Notes: generated by a model not told the origin, from the sequence alone. A DNA stretch of 64,000 bases from an uncultured Lachnoclostridium sp. (GCA_944381625.1 CALWLW010000005.1:62001-126000); one strand, 5' to 3'. Numbered from the stretch's first letter, positions 25,402 to 34,546 are shown. Numbers and translations are program-made.

Positions 25402-25878
25402 ATGGGAAAAACAAGGGCACACAGCGTATCCATGTTTACTCTGGGAGTAAAAGATGTGGAGAGGTCTGTGCGGTTTTATGAGGCCTTGGGCTGGGAGTAT
25501 TCTCCGGACTCAGACCCTAAAATGTGCACGTTCATTATCACAGACAACATAGCCATGGGATTGGTAGAATATGATTTCCTGGCGAAAGATGCATTGCTTC
25601 CGACGATGCCGCAGAGGCCGTACAATGGATTTACGATGGCGATCAACGGCGCCAGCGCAGAAGAAGTGGACGAGATCTTTCAGCTTGCCATGGATGCGGG
25701 AGGGCATTGCCAGCAGAAGCCGCAGTGGAAAGACTGGGGCGGCTATGAAGGGTACTCAGGATATTTTCTGGACCCGGACGGCTATGTATGGGAGGTGGCT
25801 TATGCCCCGTTCCTGAGGCTGGACGAGACAAGAAGGCTTCTGCCTAAAAGGAAGGATGAGGAAGAAGCGCCGGAATGA
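25402..25878 (+). CDS. VOC (glyoxalase/bleomycin-resistance) family protein
   Basis: A 158-residue protein with two beta-alpha-beta-beta-beta modules: FTLGVKDVERSVRFYEALGWEYS at the N-terminus and GYEGYSGYFLDPDGYVWEVAYAPFL near the C-terminus, which holds the metal-type Glu in WEVAY. VOC members are metal enzymes (isomerases, dioxygenases, lyases) or ligand-binding proteins. Placed between the binding protein and ATPase of the nucleoside-type importer, it probably acts on the imported compound or a product. No specific reaction can be assigned. Confidence 0.8.
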   Translation: MGKTRAHSVSMFTLGVKDVERSVRFYEALGWEYSPDSDPKMCTFIITDNIAMGLVEYDFLAKDALLPTMPQRPYNGFTMAINGASAEEVDEIFQLAMDAGGHCQQKPQWKDWGGYEGYSGYFLDPDGYVWEVAYAPFLRLDETRRLLPKRKDEEEAPE

Positions 25879-25943
25879 CCGACAGCGGATTCCTGCTGAA
25901 AGGAAAGCATTATGATCCCCAATAAGAGGGGGAAAGATCACGG

Positions 25944-25987
25944 AGGGACTGTTCAGGACCGGGGAAAGCCCGCCATGCGCAGTCCCT
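25944..25987 (+). other. Intercistronic hairpin before the ATPase gene
   Basis: AGGGACTG (25944-25951) pairs with CAGTCCCT (25980-25987) in the 130-bp gap between the VOC gene and the ATPase gene. The TTCGG after it is followed by AAGGGG, the ATPase ribosome site. No T run is present, so message processing or attenuation is more likely than full termination. Confidence 0.5.
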
Positions 25988-26008
25988 TCGGTTTAAGGGG
26001 AATTTAAT

Positions 26009-27547
26009 ATGAATACGATGATACAGACAATTGATCTAACAAAAAGGTTCGGCGATTTTACTGCCAACGACCATATCAGCCTGTCTGTTGCGCCGCAGGA
26101 GATCAAATGTATCGTAGGGGAGAACGGAGCGGGGAAGACGACCCTGATGAACATGCTCTACGGCCTTTTGGAGCCTACAGAAGGAAAGATCCTGATCAAT
26201 GGGGAAGAAGTAAAATTAAAAAGCCCCATAGACGCCATTGCGCATGGAATAGGCATGGTGCATCAGCATTTTAAGCTGGTTCCCAGTCTGACAGTGTATG
26301 AGAACATTATGCTGGGGATCGAAGAGACCAGGGGGAAAGGACTGCTGGTGGACAAGAAAAAAGAAATAGAGAAAGTCGGCCAGTTGATCGAAACCTATCA
26401 TTTCGAGCTGAACCCTATGGATAAGATTGAAGACATATCGGTGGGGAGCCGTCAGAGAGTGGAGATCCTGAAGATGCTTTACCGCAATGTGGATATTCTG
26501 ATTCTGGATGAACCTACGGCAGTGCTCACTCCGCAGGAGGCCGACGAATTGATTCTAAGCCTGAAGAACTTGAAAAAACAGGGGAAAACAATCATTGTGA
26601 TCACACACAAGCTCCGGGAAGTCATGGAGGTATCCGACAGTGTGACGGTAATCAAACAGGGGAAAGTGATCGGACACACCAGAACCGCGGATACCAATGA
26701 ACAGGAGCTGGCTCAGATGATGGTGGGCCGGGACGTGATGATGACGGTGGAGAACGAGCGGATTTCGGCGGGCAGCGGAGAGGTGGTCTATAAGGCAGAA
26801 AATATCACAACCACGAATGTCTACGGGAAAGAATGTGTACAGGGAATTTCCTTTGAGGTACACAGCGGGGAGATCCTGGGAATCGCGGGAGTGGAAGGCA
26901 ACGGACAGAGCGAGCTGACAAAGATCATCTGCGGTCTGATGGAGTCCACCGGAGGCAGGATCACTTACTACGGAAAGGATATCACAAACTGGTGGCCCAG
27001 ACAGTTGAGGGAGGAAGGGATCGGCATGATCCCGGAAGACCGTTTTGCCCAGGGCCTGTGCGGGACGATGAGTATAGGAGATAACTGTATTGCCGGATAC
27101 CACGGTAATCCGGACGTGTGCAGGAACGGTATCTTAAACCGTAAGAAAATTAATGAAAAACGGGATCGGGCCATTCAGGAATTCGATATCCGTGTGGGAG
27201 ATGTGGAGGGAAATGTGGCTTCGCTTTCCGGAGGAAACGCGCAGAAGATCATCGTGGCCAGAGAACTGGAAGCTCAGCCGAAGCTGTTGATTGCCTGCCA
27301 GCCCACAAGAGGGATCGATATCGGTTCCATAGAATCCATCCACAAGCAGCTTTTAAACTATCGGAACAGCGGACATGCGGTGATTCTCATATCCAGTGAA
27401 TTGTCGGAGATTATGAGCCTGTCTGACCGGGTGATTGTGATGTACAAAGGAGAGATTTCCGGAGAAATCGATCCTAAGTCTGTGGATATGATGCGAGTCG
27501 GACTTTTGATGGCCGGAATTGGGCAGGAGCAGGAGGTGCAGGGATGA
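26009..27547 (+). CDS. Nucleoside-type ABC importer ATPase (NupO/YufO-like)
   Basis: A 512-residue double ATPase. The first domain has Walker A GENGAGKTT, DISVGSRQRVEIL as signature and ILILDEPTAVLTP. The second has GVEGNGQSE at the P-loop position, signature LSGGNAQKIIVARE and IACQPTRGIDIGS, where the acidic Walker B residue pair is replaced by CQ, a common feature of this subfamily. GIGMVHQHFKLVPSLTVYENIMLG is characteristic of BMP-system ATPases. Overlaps the first permease by 4 bp. Confidence 0.9.
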   Translation: MNTMIQTIDLTKRFGDFTANDHISLSVAPQEIKCIVGENGAGKTTLMNMLYGLLEPTEGKILINGEEVKLKSPIDAIAHGIGMVHQHFKLVPSLTVYENIMLGIEETRGKGLLVDKKKEIEKVGQLIETYHFELNPMDKIEDISVGSRQRVEILKMLYRNVDILILDEPTAVLTPQEADELILSLKNLKKQGKTIIVITHKLREVMEVSDSVTVIKQGKVIGHTRTADTNEQELAQMMVGRDVMMTVENERISAGSGEVVYKAENITTTNVYGKECVQGISFEVHSGEILGIAGVEGNGQSELTKIICGLMESTGGRITYYGKDITNWWPRQLREEGIGMIPEDRFAQGLCGTMSIGDNCIAGYHGNPDVCRNGILNRKKINEKRDRAIQEFDIRVGDVEGNVASLSGGNAQKIIVARELEAQPKLLIACQPTRGIDIGSIESIHKQLLNYRNSGHAVILISSELSEIMSLSDRVIVMYKGEISGEIDPKSVDMMRVGLLMAGIGQEQEVQG

Positions 27548-28611
27548 CACAGAAGAAAGTAAATAATTTGGCCAGAAGTATACTGAACTGTCTGGTTCCT
27601 GTACTGCTGGCATTTCTGGCAGGAGCTGTCGTAATCTGCATCATTGGGGAAAATCCGCTGGAAGCGTACGGGGTTTTACTGCAAAGGTCCTTCTTTACCA
27701 GTGTGGGCTTCCAGAATACGCTCCACTATGCGGGCCCCATGATCCTGACGGGACTTGCCATCGCCGTGACGTTCAAAGCGAATATTTATAATATGGGAGT
27801 GGAAGGCTCTCTGTTAATCGGAGGTTTTGCCGCGGGAATCATGGGAGCACAGCTGACAGGGATGCCCTCTGTTCCGGTGAAGATTATCTGCTTTTTCACC
27901 GCGGTTCTCTTCGGAGTCGCTTTTGCCATGATTGCGGCGGTTTTGAAAGTGAAATTCCGTGCGGACGAGATGGTGGTGACCATGATGATGAACTATGCCC
28001 TCAGCAAAGTACTGGAATATCTGGCGACGACCGTATTCCGGGATACGGGAGCGGGCTATGTATGTACGCCTACGGTCAGCGAGCAGGCCATGTTCGTAAG
28101 GATCTTCGGAAAGTCCCGGCTGACGGTATTCTTTTTCCTGGTTCTGATTCTGCTGGCGGTTATGTACGTGGTAATGAAAAAGTCCAGGCTTGGATATGAA
28201 ATCACAGCCATGGGCAAAAATTTTGAATTTGCAGAGGCCACAGGAATGAATGTGGGAAAGAAAATTTTCCTGATCATGGCGGTTTCGGGCGCGCTTGCAG
28301 GAATAGCGGGAGCAGGGTGGATGCTGGAGGATCAGTACCACTATACGCTGACCTTTTCCAGCAATCCGGGATTGGGCTGGGACGGCATGCTGATCGCCCT
28401 GATGGGAGGACATGATCCTGTGGGAATTCTGGTTGCAGCCATTTTCTATGCCGGCCTGAAGACGGGAGCGGACAGTATCAATATGTACACGAACGTCCCG
28501 AAAGAGATCGTCGCGCTGATACAGGGACTGATCGTACTCTTCCTTGCCGTGAAATTTTTCAATGAAAGATTCCAGCTGGTGCGGCGCTTCAAAAAGGCGA
28601 AGGAGGCTTAG
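27544..28611 (+). CDS. Nucleoside-type ABC importer permease 1 (NupP/YufP-like)
   Basis: A 355-residue BPD_transp_2 membrane protein with about nine hydrophobic segments. Diagnostic motifs: LHYAGPMILTGLAIAVTFKANIYNMGVEGS, the ADEMVVTMMMNYA loop and GNPGLGWDG-type sequence (SSNPGLGWDGMLIALMGGHDP). Translationally coupled to the ATPase before it and 3 bp from the second permease. Forms the membrane channel with that permease. Confidence 0.9.
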   Translation: MTQKKVNNLARSILNCLVPVLLAFLAGAVVICIIGENPLEAYGVLLQRSFFTSVGFQNTLHYAGPMILTGLAIAVTFKANIYNMGVEGSLLIGGFAAGIMGAQLTGMPSVPVKIICFFTAVLFGVAFAMIAAVLKVKFRADEMVVTMMMNYALSKVLEYLATTVFRDTGAGYVCTPTVSEQAMFVRIFGKSRLTVFFFLVLILLAVMYVVMKKSRLGYEITAMGKNFEFAEATGMNVGKKIFLIMAVSGALAGIAGAGWMLEDQYHYTLTFSSNPGLGWDGMLIALMGGHDPVGILVAAIFYAGLKTGADSINMYTNVPKEIVALIQGLIVLFLAVKFFNERFQLVRRFKKAKEA

Positions 28612-28614
28612 GTT

Positions 28615-29520
28615 ATGCAGTTATTAATAAGTATTCTTTATGATTGTATCTATCACAGCACACCTATTATCCTCTGTGTGCTGGGCGGTATGTTCGCTTA
28701 CAAGGCCAATGTGCTGAATATAGCCCTGGAAGGTATGATGCTGAACGGCGCGTTCGTCTCTGTCCTGACATATTTTTATACAGGGAATATAGCACTGGCA
28801 GTATTGCTGGCGCTGTTTACCACACTGCTGTACGGTCTGGTGTTCTCGTTCCTTGGTGTTACCATGAATGGTAATGTCATCATAATAGGTTTGGCGATCA
28901 ATATGATCTCCACGGCGGTGGCGGGGTTCGTACTGGTATTGATGGGATCTTCCAACATCATTCTTCAGGGTTTCGACTTAAACGCGTTAAAGATTCAGAT
29001 CCCGGTGATAAAAGACATCCCGTTTGTGGGAAATATTATCAGCGGCCATCCGCTGACCACCTACTTAAGCTTCCTTCTGATCTTCCTCATGTATGTATTG
29101 ATGTACCACACAAAATTCGGTATTTATGTGAGGGTTGTGGGTGAGAGCGAAGAGGCGGCGAAGGCCATCGGACTGCGCACGAATGTTTACAAATACGCGG
29201 CAATCCTGATCGGCGCCGCGGGATGCGCGCTGGGCGGCATGAACCTGTCTTTGGAGCGTCTGGGATTATTCACCAATGATATGACGGCGGCCAGAGGATT
29301 CATCGCGATTGCGGCTATTTATTGCGGCCAGGGGAAACCGGTTCAGTCGGCAGTCTACGCGATCCTGTTTGGTCTGTCCAGATCCCTGGCGGTAAACTTA
29401 AGCGTATACGCGGGCAACGCGGCGGGACTGTTCGACTGTTTCCCGTATCTGCTGATGATCGTGGTGCTGGCGGCGGCCTCCTATATGAAACATAAAAACG
29501 TGAAAGTAAGAGGTTTTTAG
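28615..29520 (+). CDS. Nucleoside-type ABC importer permease 2 (NupQ/YufQ-like)
   Basis: A 301-residue BPD_transp_2 membrane protein. Motifs: TPIILCVLGGMFAYKANVLNIALEGMML, GVTMNGNVIIIGLAINM, VRVVGESEEAAKAIGLRTNVYKYAAIL and MTAARGFIAIAAIYCGQGKP. It is the usual second, shorter permease of BMP systems. Three bp separate it from permease 1 and 2 bp from the isochorismatase-type gene. Confidence 0.9.
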   Translation: MQLLISILYDCIYHSTPIILCVLGGMFAYKANVLNIALEGMMLNGAFVSVLTYFYTGNIALAVLLALFTTLLYGLVFSFLGVTMNGNVIIIGLAINMISTAVAGFVLVLMGSSNIILQGFDLNALKIQIPVIKDIPFVGNIISGHPLTTYLSFLLIFLMYVLMYHTKFGIYVRVVGESEEAAKAIGLRTNVYKYAAILIGAAGCALGGMNLSLERLGLFTNDMTAARGFIAIAAIYCGQGKPVQSAVYAILFGLSRSLAVNLSVYAGNAAGLFDCFPYLLMIVVLAAASYMKHKNVKVRGF

Positions 29521-29522
29521 GT

Positions 29523-30089
29523 ATGAGAAAAACAGCTCTTTTAATCGTGGATATGGTTCGGGATTTCACCGATCCGGAAGGCCTGGTATTCTACCCGCAG
29601 AACCGGGAGATCCTGCCGCGGATACGCAGGGTACTGGACAAATGCAGGGAGAAAGACTGCCTGATCGTCTTCCTTCAGCACTGCAACCGGAAAGGAAAAG
29701 AGGACCGGAGGATCTCATCCATGCGGCCGAACTGTATGGAAGGAACCATGGGCATTGAGATCGATCCCATGCTCCCGGTGGATGAAGAAAAGGATTATGT
29801 GATCCGCAAACGCCGCTACAGCGGATTCTTCGGAACCGACCTGGATCTGGTGCTCAGGGAAAACCATATTGAAAATGTGGTAATCGTGGGGACGAAGACC
29901 AACTGCTGTATCCGGGCGACGGTGACGGATGCGTTTTATCTGGACTACAACGGAATCGTCATCAGCGATTGTGTGGCGACCAATTCCGAGGAAGTAAACC
30001 GGGTGCATCTGGAAGATATCCGGAAATATCTGGGACAGGTGGTGGACAGCGACACGTTGTTCGAGAAACTGGACGCGGGAGAATGGTAA
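29523..30089 (+). CDS. Isochorismatase-family cysteine hydrolase
   Basis: A 188-residue hydrolase with the complete triad: Asp10 (LLIVDMVRDF), Lys96 (VIRKRRYSGF) and Cys129 (GTKTNCCIRAT). GTDLDLVLRENHIENVVIVG is a family hallmark. Members include nicotinamidase, ureidoacrylate and N-carbamoyl amidohydrolases, and isochorismatase. Being inside a nucleoside-uptake operon next to a nucleoside phosphorylase, amide cleavage of a released base (nicotinamide-like or a ring-opened product) is a reasonable guess but not shown. Confidence 0.85.
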   Translation: MRKTALLIVDMVRDFTDPEGLVFYPQNREILPRIRRVLDKCREKDCLIVFLQHCNRKGKEDRRISSMRPNCMEGTMGIEIDPMLPVDEEKDYVIRKRRYSGFFGTDLDLVLRENHIENVVIVGTKTNCCIRATVTDAFYLDYNGIVISDCVATNSEEVNRVHLEDIRKYLGQVVDSDTLFEKLDAGEW

Positions 30090-30100
30090 GGAGGAACGGC

Positions 30101-31042
30101 ATGAAATACGATGTTTTAACCAGCGGATACGTGAGTATGGACCGGATCATCCGTATCGCTACGCCGGCCCGGATCGGTTACACCTCCCTGGTGACCAATG
30201 CGGACAATACAAAGATCTATTATGGGGGCTGTTCTGTGAATATTGCAGTGGCGCTGTGCCGGCTGGGGCAGAAGGCCATGCCCGTGCTCCGGGTGGGTGA
30301 CGACTGGGAGCATAACGGCTTCAAAGGTTTTCTGGAGGAAGCGGGAGTCCCGCTGGAGGGGACGACGGTCATCCCCGGAGAGGCCACATCCACCTGCTAT
30401 CTGCTTCAGGACAACAATAACGACCACATCACAGTCTATTATGCCGGATCTATGGATAAGAAATATGCCGCACCGATTCCGGATGCGTTTTTTGAGCAGA
30501 CCAGATATGGGGTGGTGACAGTGGCCAGCAGGCCGGACAACCGGTATTTCGTAGAGCAGTGCAAGAAACACGGCGTGCCCATTGTATTTGGGATGAAGGA
30601 CGATTTCGACGCGTTCCCGGTGGAGTTTTTGAAAGAATTGCTGCAGGAGAGCAGCATCATCTTTACCAATGAGGTGGAACGGGAGATTATCGAGCGGCTG
30701 TACGGCTGCGATACGATCCGGGAACTGTTTGAGATAGGGAAGGTGAATGTGCTGGTGACAACCCTGGGAAAAGGGGGAAGTATCTGCTATGAGCGGACGT
30801 CGGAGGGCATCCGCGAGCACCGGATCGGGATCTGCAAGGTGGAGCATGTGGTGGACGCCACCGGCTCCGGCGACGCTTATATATCCGGCTTTCTGTACGG
30901 CTATCTGAACGGACGTCCGGTGGAGGAGTGCTGCAGGCTGGGTACTGCGCTGGCTTCCTACGTGATCCAGGCGGTGGGATGCTGTACCAACATTCCCTCT
31001 GTTGAAGACCTGGAAAAGACGGCGGCCGCACTGAAAAAATAA
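30101..31042 (+). CDS. PfkB-family carbohydrate/nucleoside kinase
   Basis: A 313-residue ribokinase-superfamily enzyme. ATG 30101 has AAGGAGG upstream; an earlier in-frame ATG lies inside the previous gene. N-terminal YYGGCSVNIAVALCRLGQKAMPVLRVGDDWEHNGF binds substrate. The C-terminal signature VVDATGSGDAYISGFLYG holds the catalytic Asp near residue 258. Substrates of the family include ribose, fructose-1-P, adenosine and pseudouridine. In this operon it may phosphorylate a nucleoside or the freed sugar. Confidence 0.88.
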   Translation: MKYDVLTSGYVSMDRIIRIATPARIGYTSLVTNADNTKIYYGGCSVNIAVALCRLGQKAMPVLRVGDDWEHNGFKGFLEEAGVPLEGTTVIPGEATSTCYLLQDNNNDHITVYYAGSMDKKYAAPIPDAFFEQTRYGVVTVASRPDNRYFVEQCKKHGVPIVFGMKDDFDAFPVEFLKELLQESSIIFTNEVEREIIERLYGCDTIRELFEIGKVNVLVTTLGKGGSICYERTSEGIREHRIGICKVEHVVDATGSGDAYISGFLYGYLNGRPVEECCRLGTALASYVIQAVGCCTNIPSVEDLEKTAAALKK

Positions 31043-31058
31043 CTGGAGGTAATAGCAT

Positions 31059-31826
31059 ATGAAAACATTATATATGGGAGCTTCACCGGAGACGGTGGCG
31101 GATTATGTGATCTTTTCAGGGGATCCCTGGAGAGTGGAGGTGGTCAAACAGTATTTGGACAATCCTCAGAAGGTGGCTTTCCTCAGGGAATTTAATACCT
31201 ATACCGGAACCTATAAAGGGGTGCCCGTCACCGTGACGTCCACGGGTATCGGCGCGCCCAGCGCCGCTATCGCCATGGAAGAGATGTACGAAGCCGGGAT
31301 GAAGGCTGCTGTCCGTATGGGGACGGTCATGGCCCTGCAGGACGGTATGCTGGGAAAATTTATTATCCCCATTGCGGCCATGCGCAGGGAGAGCACCAGC
31401 GCCACCTACGTGGAAGCATCCTATCCGGCAGTGGCGGACATTGAACTGGTAAATACCATGAACGAAACAGTCCTCCAGATGGGGGCGGAATACGTCAACG
31501 GCATCAACTGCACCATGGACGGATTTTACAGCCAGATGCATGATTCCAGATTCTCCCTGGAGTGGGGCAGGGATATGTCAGCTGTCTTCCAGGAGTTGAA
31601 AAAACTGCATGTGACCGGCATCGATATGGAGTCGGCGTGCATGCTGACCGTGGGACGGCTCATGGGTGTAAAGACCTGTGTGGTGACCATGACCACGGTG
31701 CTGGAGAATCTGAAAGAAGTGCTGGCGGGCCAGGACAGAAAAGACGCGGAGGACCTGCTGTGCCGCACCGCGCTGGAGGGTATCTATAATTATCACAAAA
31801 AGATTTCGGAAAAGGAGAACAAATGA
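31059..31826 (+). CDS. Nucleoside phosphorylase (PNP/UDP type)
   Basis: A 255-residue PNP_UDP_1-fold protein resembling uridine phosphorylase. It shows YVIFSGDPWRVEVVKQYL (phosphate loop), TYTGTYKGVPVTVTSTGIGAPSAAIAMEEMYEAG, VRMGTVMALQD and HVTGIDMESACMLTVGRLMG, where the MES motif contacts the ribose. It cleaves N-glycosidic bonds with phosphate to give a base and sugar-1-phosphate. This gene is the strongest evidence that the operon handles a nucleoside. It overlaps the BtpA-family gene by 4 bp. Confidence 0.85.
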   Translation: MKTLYMGASPETVADYVIFSGDPWRVEVVKQYLDNPQKVAFLREFNTYTGTYKGVPVTVTSTGIGAPSAAIAMEEMYEAGMKAAVRMGTVMALQDGMLGKFIIPIAAMRRESTSATYVEASYPAVADIELVNTMNETVLQMGAEYVNGINCTMDGFYSQMHDSRFSLEWGRDMSAVFQELKKLHVTGIDMESACMLTVGRLMGVKTCVVTMTTVLENLKEVLAGQDRKDAEDLLCRTALEGIYNYHKKISEKENK

Positions 31827-32608
31827 GCAGACAGATTTTGACAAAAGGTTCTCAGACGATTATCGGAATGGTGCATTGCCTTCCGCTTCCGGGAACCAGT
31901 GGATTTGACGGCGATTATCAGAAAATTCTGGACCGCGCGGTGCAGGACGCGGTGACGCTGGAGCGGGCTGGCGTGGACGCGGTGATTGTGGAAAATATGG
32001 GCGATACGCCGTTTGCGGCGCTCCTGGATAAAGCACAACTGGCGGCTCTCACAGCGGCGGCTGTGAGAGTAAGGGAAGCGGTGAAGATTCCTGTGGGCAT
32101 CGACGCGGCGTTCAACGACTGCGAAGCGTCCCTGTCGATCGCCGGGATCAGCGGGGCGGACTTTATCCGTGTGCCGGTGTTTGTGGATACGGTGCTGTTC
32201 ACAGACGGCATCATCTATCCCTGTGCCCGCAAGTGCATGAACTTCCGCAAAGAGATGGGGCTGGAGCATGTGAAAATCCTGGCCGACGTGCAGGTAAAGC
32301 ATGCCACGATGCTGAATTCCCAGATCACAGTGGAGATGAGCGCCAAAGACGCCGCGTCCAACGGAGCGGACGCGATCATTGTCACAGGGGCTGTGATCGG
32401 CATGGAGACGCCCATCGACATGCTGAAACGGGTACAGAATGTGGTAAAGATCCCGGTGCTTGCAGGGAGCGGCGTAAACCATAACAATATTCATGAGCAG
32501 CTTCAGATTGCCGATGGGTGCATCATCGGTTCCAGCCTGAAAAAGGATGGAATCCTGACGAATCCCATCGACTACGACCTGGTAAGAGAAGTCGTGGAAG
32601 CGTTATAG
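31823..32608 (+). CDS. BtpA/SgcQ-family TIM-barrel protein
   Basis: A 261-residue BtpA-family (PF03437) protein: IIGMVHCLPLPGTSGFDG at the N-terminus, AGVDAVIVENMGDTPF, GADFIRVPVFVDTVLFTDGIIYPCA, ILADVQVKHATML, and ADAIIVTGAVIGMETPIDMLK with a late VLAGSGVNHNNI phosphate-binding loop. Named for BtpA, linked to photosystem I in cyanobacteria, and SgcQ in E. coli; in other bacteria these are uncharacterised TIM-barrel enzymes. The late glycine loop suggests a phosphorylated substrate. Confidence 0.8.
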   Translation: MSRQILTKGSQTIIGMVHCLPLPGTSGFDGDYQKILDRAVQDAVTLERAGVDAVIVENMGDTPFAALLDKAQLAALTAAAVRVREAVKIPVGIDAAFNDCEASLSIAGISGADFIRVPVFVDTVLFTDGIIYPCARKCMNFRKEMGLEHVKILADVQVKHATMLNSQITVEMSAKDAASNGADAIIVTGAVIGMETPIDMLKRVQNVVKIPVLAGSGVNHNNIHEQLQIADGCIIGSSLKKDGILTNPIDYDLVREVVEAL

Positions 32609-32636
32609 GAGAATAGAAACGGAGGTTTGAGAGATT

Positions 32637-33779
32637 ATGATGAGACCAATGAAGCTGGCGGGAAGCGAGCTGATGTTCGGAGAGGGCTGCCTGGAATACA
32701 TAAAAACAATGCCGTATAAGAGAGTATCCATTGTGATCGGCGGCTCCAGCATGGTAAAAAGCGGAATGCTGGAAAAGGTAGAGAATTATTTCCATGAGGC
32801 GGGAGCAGAGACCATGGTGATCTCCGGTGTGGAGCCGGATCCCCATTTTGCCACCGTTATGCGCGGAGCAGGTGAGATGAAGGCGTTCCAGCCGGATCTG
32901 ATCGTGGCGCTGGGCGGCGGATCCGCCATGGACGCAGCGAAGACCATGTGGATCTACTATGAGCATCCGGAACTGACGAAGCTGTCCGATGTATTTCCGC
33001 CCAACGCGTTTCCCAGGCTGAGGGGAAAGGCCAGATTCTGCTGTATCCCGTCCACCAGCGGTACGGCCAGCGAGGTATCCAGATCTGTAGTGATCACGGA
33101 TGAGAACGGCGTGAAACAGGGTCTTGGAAATATGGAGATGATGCCGGATATCGCTATCTGTGATCCGGAAGTGACCGCATCCATGCCGCCGCACATCACG
33201 GCAGAGACGGGAATGGACGCCCTGACCCACGCACTGGAAGCTCTGGCGTCCAACCGTGCCAACTATGTGAGCAATATCCTGGCAAAGAGCGCGGCGAAGG
33301 ATATCATCGAGACGCTCCCGAAAGCCTATGAAGACGGACAGGATATGAAAGCCCGAGAGATCATGGTCAACGCTTCCATGGTGGCGGGTATGGCGTTCAC
33401 CAACGTGTCCCTGGGGATTGTCCATTCCATGGCCCATACGGTGGGAAGTTATTTCCATGTGGCCCACGGCCTGGCGGACGCGATCCTGCTTCCGTACGTG
33501 ATGGAGTTTAACAGTACGGAGCCTTACGCAAAGAAAGTCTACGAGGATTTTGCAGAATATATCGGAGAAAAAGATCTGATCCAGACCGTGAAAGAACTGA
33601 ATCAGAAAATGGGCATCCCGACGGCGCTGAAAGACGTGATCCCGGAGGAAGAGGAATACATGGACATGCTGGATGAGATGGCAAAGGTAGCCAAAGCGGA
33701 CGGCTGTACCAAGACGAACCCGATCATTCCGGAACCGGAGCAGTTTAAAGAACTCTTTGTAAAAGCATACAGAGGATAG
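32637..33779 (+). CDS. Iron-containing alcohol dehydrogenase
   Basis: A 380-residue group III alcohol dehydrogenase. The cofactor loop is VALGGGSAMDAAKTMW (about 88-103). Metal ligands lie in GMDALTHALEAL (Asp, His) and HSMAHTVGSYFHVAHGLAD (two His). CCIPSTSGTASEVSRSVVI is typical. It would reduce an aldehyde or keto product, or oxidise an alcohol, using NAD(P)H. In this operon it probably balances redox after carbon-carbon cleavage of the sugar part. Confidence 0.88.
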   Translation: MMRPMKLAGSELMFGEGCLEYIKTMPYKRVSIVIGGSSMVKSGMLEKVENYFHEAGAETMVISGVEPDPHFATVMRGAGEMKAFQPDLIVALGGGSAMDAAKTMWIYYEHPELTKLSDVFPPNAFPRLRGKARFCCIPSTSGTASEVSRSVVITDENGVKQGLGNMEMMPDIAICDPEVTASMPPHITAETGMDALTHALEALASNRANYVSNILAKSAAKDIIETLPKAYEDGQDMKAREIMVNASMVAGMAFTNVSLGIVHSMAHTVGSYFHVAHGLADAILLPYVMEFNSTEPYAKKVYEDFAEYIGEKDLIQTVKELNQKMGIPTALKDVIPEEEEYMDMLDEMAKVAKADGCTKTNPIIPEPEQFKELFVKAYRG

Positions 33780-33789
33780 GAGCGGCAAT

Positions 33790-34512
33790 ATGGATATTAT
33801 TTTATATTTATCAAACGGATACCCCACGATTGAGGCCAGCATCCAGATGGCGAAGGAATATGCAGACGCGGGCTGCGGCATGATCGAGATCGATTTCCCT
33901 TCCCACGATCCGTTTCTGGAGAGCGAGCTGATTAAAGACCGTATGAAAAAAGCGCTGGAAGCCTGCGACGATTACGACGCCTATATGGAGGAGATCGTGC
34001 GGGTGAAAAAAGAACTTCCCCAGGTGAAGCTGCTGGTGCTTTCCTATGAAAATACGGTGCGGGAAATCGGAATCGACAAATATATCCGGTTCTGCCTGGA
34101 TAATGATTTAAAAGACGTACTTCTTGTGGGTGTGACGGACAATGAAGTCAAAGACAGGTTCCTGGAAGCGGGCCTGCGCGTTTCCTGCTATGTGCAGTTC
34201 CAGATGCTGGAGGAGGAGATCCAGTCTGCGAAGGATTCCAACGGCTTCGTGTATTTACAGGCAAAGGTGACGCCGGGGCAGGGCTATGTGAATCCCCAGT
34301 ATCCCACGCTCAAGGACTGCATCCGCTGCCTGAGAGAGCATGGAATCGACCGCCCCATCTACTGCGGCGTGGGCGTGCATGCTCCGGAGGATGTGAAGAT
34401 GGTGAAAGAAGCGGGCGGAGACGCGGCGTTTGTGGGAAGCACGATCCTGAAACTGCAGGGAGATCTTCCGGCCATGAAAGAAAAAATCAGGGAATTTGCC
34501 GCACAGTGCTGA
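33790..34512 (+). CDS. Tryptophan synthase alpha chain-like TIM-barrel lyase
   Basis: A 240-residue TrpA homologue without trpB nearby. AGCGMIEIDFPSHDPFLES (about 27-45) matches the TrpA active-site strand: Glu33 corresponds to catalytic Glu49 of TrpA, and the DP pair is kept, but the position of Asp60 is Glu44. The late phosphate loop CGVGVHAPEDVKMV and GDAAFVGSTILKL is present. TrpA performs a retro-aldol cleavage of indole-glycerol phosphate; a comparable cleavage of another aryl-linked sugar phosphate is plausible. Last gene of the operon, closed by a terminator at 34547. Confidence 0.78.
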   Translation: MDIILYLSNGYPTIEASIQMAKEYADAGCGMIEIDFPSHDPFLESELIKDRMKKALEACDDYDAYMEEIVRVKKELPQVKLLVLSYENTVREIGIDKYIRFCLDNDLKDVLLVGVTDNEVKDRFLEAGLRVSCYVQFQMLEEEIQSAKDSNGFVYLQAKVTPGQGYVNPQYPTLKDCIRCLREHGIDRPIYCGVGVHAPEDVKMVKEAGGDAAFVGSTILKLQGDLPAMKEKIREFAAQC

Positions 34513-34546
34513 CGGGGGGCAGGAAATAGATAGGCAGTTCCATACA

